Shown here one piece after another: positions 5,182 through 7,063 of a stretch of 7,063 nucleotides of DNA. The stretch spans positions 1 through 7,063 of the forward strand of contig CAJCIF010000418.1 in NCBI GenBank assembly GCA_903970355.1. The letters run 5' to 3'. The position numbers and the translations under genes were made by a program. The notes beneath the pieces were generated by a model that saw only the letters and a program-made list of their open reading frames with translations, was not told the origin of the DNA and searched no databases. This DNA is from Actinomycetota bacterium (GTDB lineage: Bacteria; Cyanobacteriota; Vampirovibrionia; Obscuribacterales; Obscuribacteraceae). Within the stretch, counting starts at the first letter, position 1; every line of letters begins with the position of its first letter.

Positions 5182-6060
5182 ATGTCATCACCAGATTTAC
5201 CAAAAACGACAGATAAGAAGACAGATTCGCCGCATGAAACACCTCATGCGATTATTAACGAAAGCGCAAAACATCTGTCATCGCCTCCCAAGAAACAATG
5301 GTCAGCGATGACCCTGGAGAATGGTTTTTACACGGTTAACAACACAAGCTCGGACAACTTTATGTTCTCCATAGCTTGCCGATCATTAATCGCTCAACAG
5401 AAGTTAGGCAAAGATGCAGATCCTATTCACAATGCCGACCAACGAAAGCTCGTTGAAGCAGAAATGGACAGAATAATCGAAGTCAATAAAGAGATAGACC
5501 CGCGCAAATTTAAAACCCTTAGCCGAACCCACGTCGTTGTCGGCTGGAAATTACAACTTGTTGATAGAGTGGCTCAAGGAGAGAATGCCTGCGCAGCCAC
5601 ACCCCCTGAAGAACGTCCAGTAGTAGAGAAAGGTCAGACTGTGGTTGTGCACGCAGGTCAATGCTATGAGGCTAAGCCAGGTTCATGGACTGTACTCGAA
5701 CCGGGAGCTGGTGTGCATGCGCAGCGGGATGCAAGAGTATCACTTGCACCAGGAAGTTTTGTAGAAGCCGAACCGACTGCATTTATAAATATCGTTGGCA
5801 ACGGAAAAATTGTAAGACACGGTGACATCAGAACATATACAGCATCCGTTAAGGCTAATCCAAAAGTGGTTGATGCCCCGGTAGTAACTGCTCAAACGAA
5901 AGTTGTTCCGGCTGATGCGGTAGTAAAACTGGACAATGCACCACCTCTACCGACCCAAAGGGGAACGGAAGTTCTCGTCACCTCATTACAAACGGACAAA
6001 CTCCCGGGAGGACGCAATTTTTCTCTTGAAGGATTGCCATCGCTCACACTTTCTGAGTAA
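5182..6060 (+). CDS. Hypothetical protein with possible degenerate LysM-like region and 16-residue beta repeats
   Basis: The protein has 292 aa from the ATG at 5182, which has AAAGGG 11 nt upstream. A TTG at 5173 would leave only 2 nt and is rejected. Residues 1-40 are polar and probably disordered, without a signal peptide. Residues 46-127 recall a divergent LysM-type domain: GFYTVNNTSSDNFMFSIACR, then a helix ending RIIEVNKEIDP, then VVVGWKLQLVD, in the place of the usual iNxi..p..i..Gq.l.i. The match is weak and the insert is long. Residues 153-216 form four 16-residue units with V/I/L at positions 2 and 4, Gly near 7 and V/I/Y at 10, as in a beta-solenoid or beta-roll. The rest is Val/Ala/Pro-rich and ends in a short polar tail. 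It lies in the same gene set as the TPR and TadE genes. Peptidoglycan binding or a scaffold role is a guess; no family was recognised with confidence. Confidence 0.8.
   Translation: MSSPDLPKTTDKKTDSPHETPHAIINESAKHLSSPPKKQWSAMTLENGFYTVNNTSSDNFMFSIACRSLIAQQKLGKDADPIHNADQRKLVEAEMDRIIEVNKEIDPRKFKTLSRTHVVVGWKLQLVDRVAQGENACAATPPEERPVVEKGQTVVVHAGQCYEAKPGSWTVLEPGAGVHAQRDARVSLAPGSFVEAEPTAFINIVGNGKIVRHGDIRTYTASVKANPKVVDAPVVTAQTKVVPADAVVKLDNAPPLPTQRGTEVLVTSLQTDKLPGGRNFSLEGLPSLTLSE
5638..5829 (+). repeat. Four diverged 16-residue beta-type repeats
   Basis: Units are residues 153-168 (TVVVHAGQCYEAKPGS), 169-184 (WTVLEPGAGVHAQRDA), 185-200 (RVSLAPGSFVEAEPTA) and 201-216 (FINIVGNGKIVRHGDI) of the 292-aa protein. 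Aliphatic residues at positions 2 and 4, Gly at 7 or nearby, and an aliphatic residue at 10 recur. The fourth unit is the most diverged. Confidence 0.5.
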
Positions 6061-6106
6061 TGGAACTTAGCTGACTCAACAAACACCACAATAGCGAGAC
6101 AACCTG

Positions 6107-6676
6107 ATGCACCACCACGCTAAATTGAACTTATTAATCTGCTCGAGTTTTTGGCTGGCGACAGCGATCTGCTCTGGAAACGCATTTGGGCAGGGGACCA
6201 CTGTCCCGAATGCCGTTTCCCAAGCAAAAAATCAAATTGCTTATCTCACGCCTTCGCCATCGTTGCAATATTCGCGCGAAGCAGCTGATGCCGCCTATCA
6301 GGCCATGAACTATGAATCAGCTCTTGAGCAATACAAAACTATCAGTCAATCTGCCGGCGCTAATGTTGACGACATATATTGGGTTGGCGAAAGCTACTTT
6401 CATCTCAGACGATTTGATGAAGCAGCAAAATCTTTCGAAACAGTAATTGAACGCAACCCGCGCAATGAAAAGGTTCGAGTGCGCGTCGTACAAACATACA
6501 TGTCGGCAAATCAACCTCAGATCGCCAAGCAAAAATGTTCAGAATATTTGGTTGCTACAAGTGACCCAAGCGTAAAACAACAATTGCAATACATGTCGAA
6601 ATTTTGCGACAACAACATTCGTTTTAGAACAGAAAAGCGCAGTTTGCCGGTCGGACAACACGGTCTTGAGAGATAA
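6107..6676 (+). CDS. Secreted TPR-repeat protein
   Basis: This 189-aa protein has an N-terminal signal peptide: short basic/His start, hydrophobic core LLICSSFWLATAICSG (9-24), and likely cleavage after AFG (28) or NA (26). No proper lipobox surrounds Cys22, so it is probably soluble and exported rather than a lipoprotein. Tetratricopeptide-like repeats follow. One is at 57-82 (AADAAYQAMNYESALEQYKTI), one canonical unit at 87-120 (IYWVGESYFHLRRFDEAAKSF then ETVIERNP), and one weaker unit at about 121-152. TPRs are helical protein-protein interaction scaffolds, and in tad-type pilus loci a TPR lipoprotein (TadD) is a known partner. This gene could play a similar part, but it is short and lacks the lipobox. 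The ribosome site is weak (GCGAGA region). It lies 46 bases after the previous gene and 4 bases before the TadE-like gene, so co-transcription is likely. Confidence 0.85.
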   Translation: MHHHAKLNLLICSSFWLATAICSGNAFGQGTTVPNAVSQAKNQIAYLTPSPSLQYSREAADAAYQAMNYESALEQYKTISQSAGANVDDIYWVGESYFHLRRFDEAAKSFETVIERNPRNEKVRVRVVQTYMSANQPQIAKQKCSEYLVATSDPSVKQQLQYMSKFCDNNIRFRTEKRSLPVGQHGLER

Positions 6677-6680
6677 GAAC

Positions 6681-7063
6681 ATGAAACGGCGAAGAACGTC
6701 TCAATCAGGTTCGGCAATTGTAGAAGCACCATTTGTCTTGTACATAGTGTTGTTCTTTCTATTTTTTCCGCTTATCAATCTCGCAACGGTATTCATTCGG
6801 ATGACCATGCTCTACTGTGCAGACCATACCGCTTGTGGCTGGGCAGCAAGAGCTCGCTCCTACAAAGTGCAAATTAACAACGACGCCAGTGCCATACAGC
6901 TTGCTCAAGCCGGCAGCGATTCGGTAATCGGACTATACACAGGCGTTCACGTATCTGATGTGAATACCTTGATTCTGATTACGAATATAGCGACAGGGGC
7001 GCAGACCGTCTCAAGTGTACCGTTGACGACTCCAGCAGATACCACGAACTTTACCTATCAAAT
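6681..7063 (+). CDS. TadE-like pseudopilin, 3' end outside the window
   Basis: The ATG at 6681 has GAGAG 8 nt upstream, overlapping the end of the TPR gene. The frame stays open for 127 codons to the window edge. The basic leader MKRRRTSQSG is followed by SAIVEAPF and a single long hydrophobic helix (about 16-38). Gly10 followed by Glu15 reproduces the prepilin pattern of Gly at -1 and Glu at +5, and G-S-x-I-V-E is the hallmark of TadE/TadF/TadG-like minor pseudopilins, which a TadV-type prepilin peptidase would process. After the helix come Cys46 and Cys52 and a mixed periplasmic region rich in Ala, Thr and Val. By family it is an inner-membrane-anchored minor pilin or assembly factor of tight-adherence (Flp) pili. 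No core tad genes (TadA ATPase, TadB/C, Flp) are in view, so they may lie to the right or elsewhere. Confidence 0.8.
   Translation, partial: MKRRRTSQSGSAIVEAPFVLYIVLFFLFFPLINLATVFIRMTMLYCADHTACGWAARARSYKVQINNDASAIQLAQAGSDSVIGLYTGVHVSDVNTLILITNIATGAQTVSSVPLTTPADTTNFTYQ

Overview
The window reads as a bacterial chromosome fragment of moderate GC, judged by eye, with densely packed genes and ordinary Shine-Dalgarno signals. Taxonomy cannot be fixed from the sequence. A TadE-type pseudopilin beside a secreted TPR protein and low-complexity or beta-repeat proteins, together with a hemerythrin and a NitT/TauT-type transporter, recalls environmental lineages such as the non-photosynthetic Cyanobacteria relatives (Vampirovibrionia/Obscuribacterales) or Planctomycetes. 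This is a low-confidence impression, not a result.

Layout. (1) Positions 3-422 (+) hold the 3' part of a hemerythrin-like gene that runs in from the left. (2) Positions 447-3258 (-) hold a compact three-gene ABC importer operon of the NitT/TauT (nitrate/sulfonate/taurine) family. It is transcribed right to left as ATPase, substrate-binding protein, permease, and each junction is a 4-base ATGA stop/start overlap. It converges on the hemerythrin gene across 24 bases. (3) Positions 3259-3906 are about 650 bases without a convincing gene, between the divergent operons. They contain three near-identical copies of a 20-base repeat with an internal 11-base-period direct repeat, plus weaker partial copies. 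(4) Positions 3907-7063 (+) hold a four-gene set in one orientation. It begins with a 402-aa protein carrying a proline/glycine-rich segment and a strictly alternating X-Asn tract of 31 Asn. Next comes a 292-aa protein with a possible degenerate LysM-like region and a 16-residue beta-type repeat, then a secreted TPR protein, then a TadE-like pseudopilin cut off by the window end.

How they may work together. The minus-strand operon encodes the parts needed for import of a small oxyanion or related solute. The exact substrate is not determined. The plus-strand genes look like one transcription unit (gaps of 66, 46 and 4 bases), probably for an envelope or pilus-type structure, since its last two members are a signal-peptide TPR protein and a prepilin-like TadE protein. 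The first two members have no recognisable family and no visible export signal. They are the most novel coding content here, and the 20-base repeat family between the operons is the most interesting noncoding content. A 13-bp perfect stem-loop without a U-tract separates the first two plus-strand genes and sits immediately ahead of the second gene's ribosome binding site.
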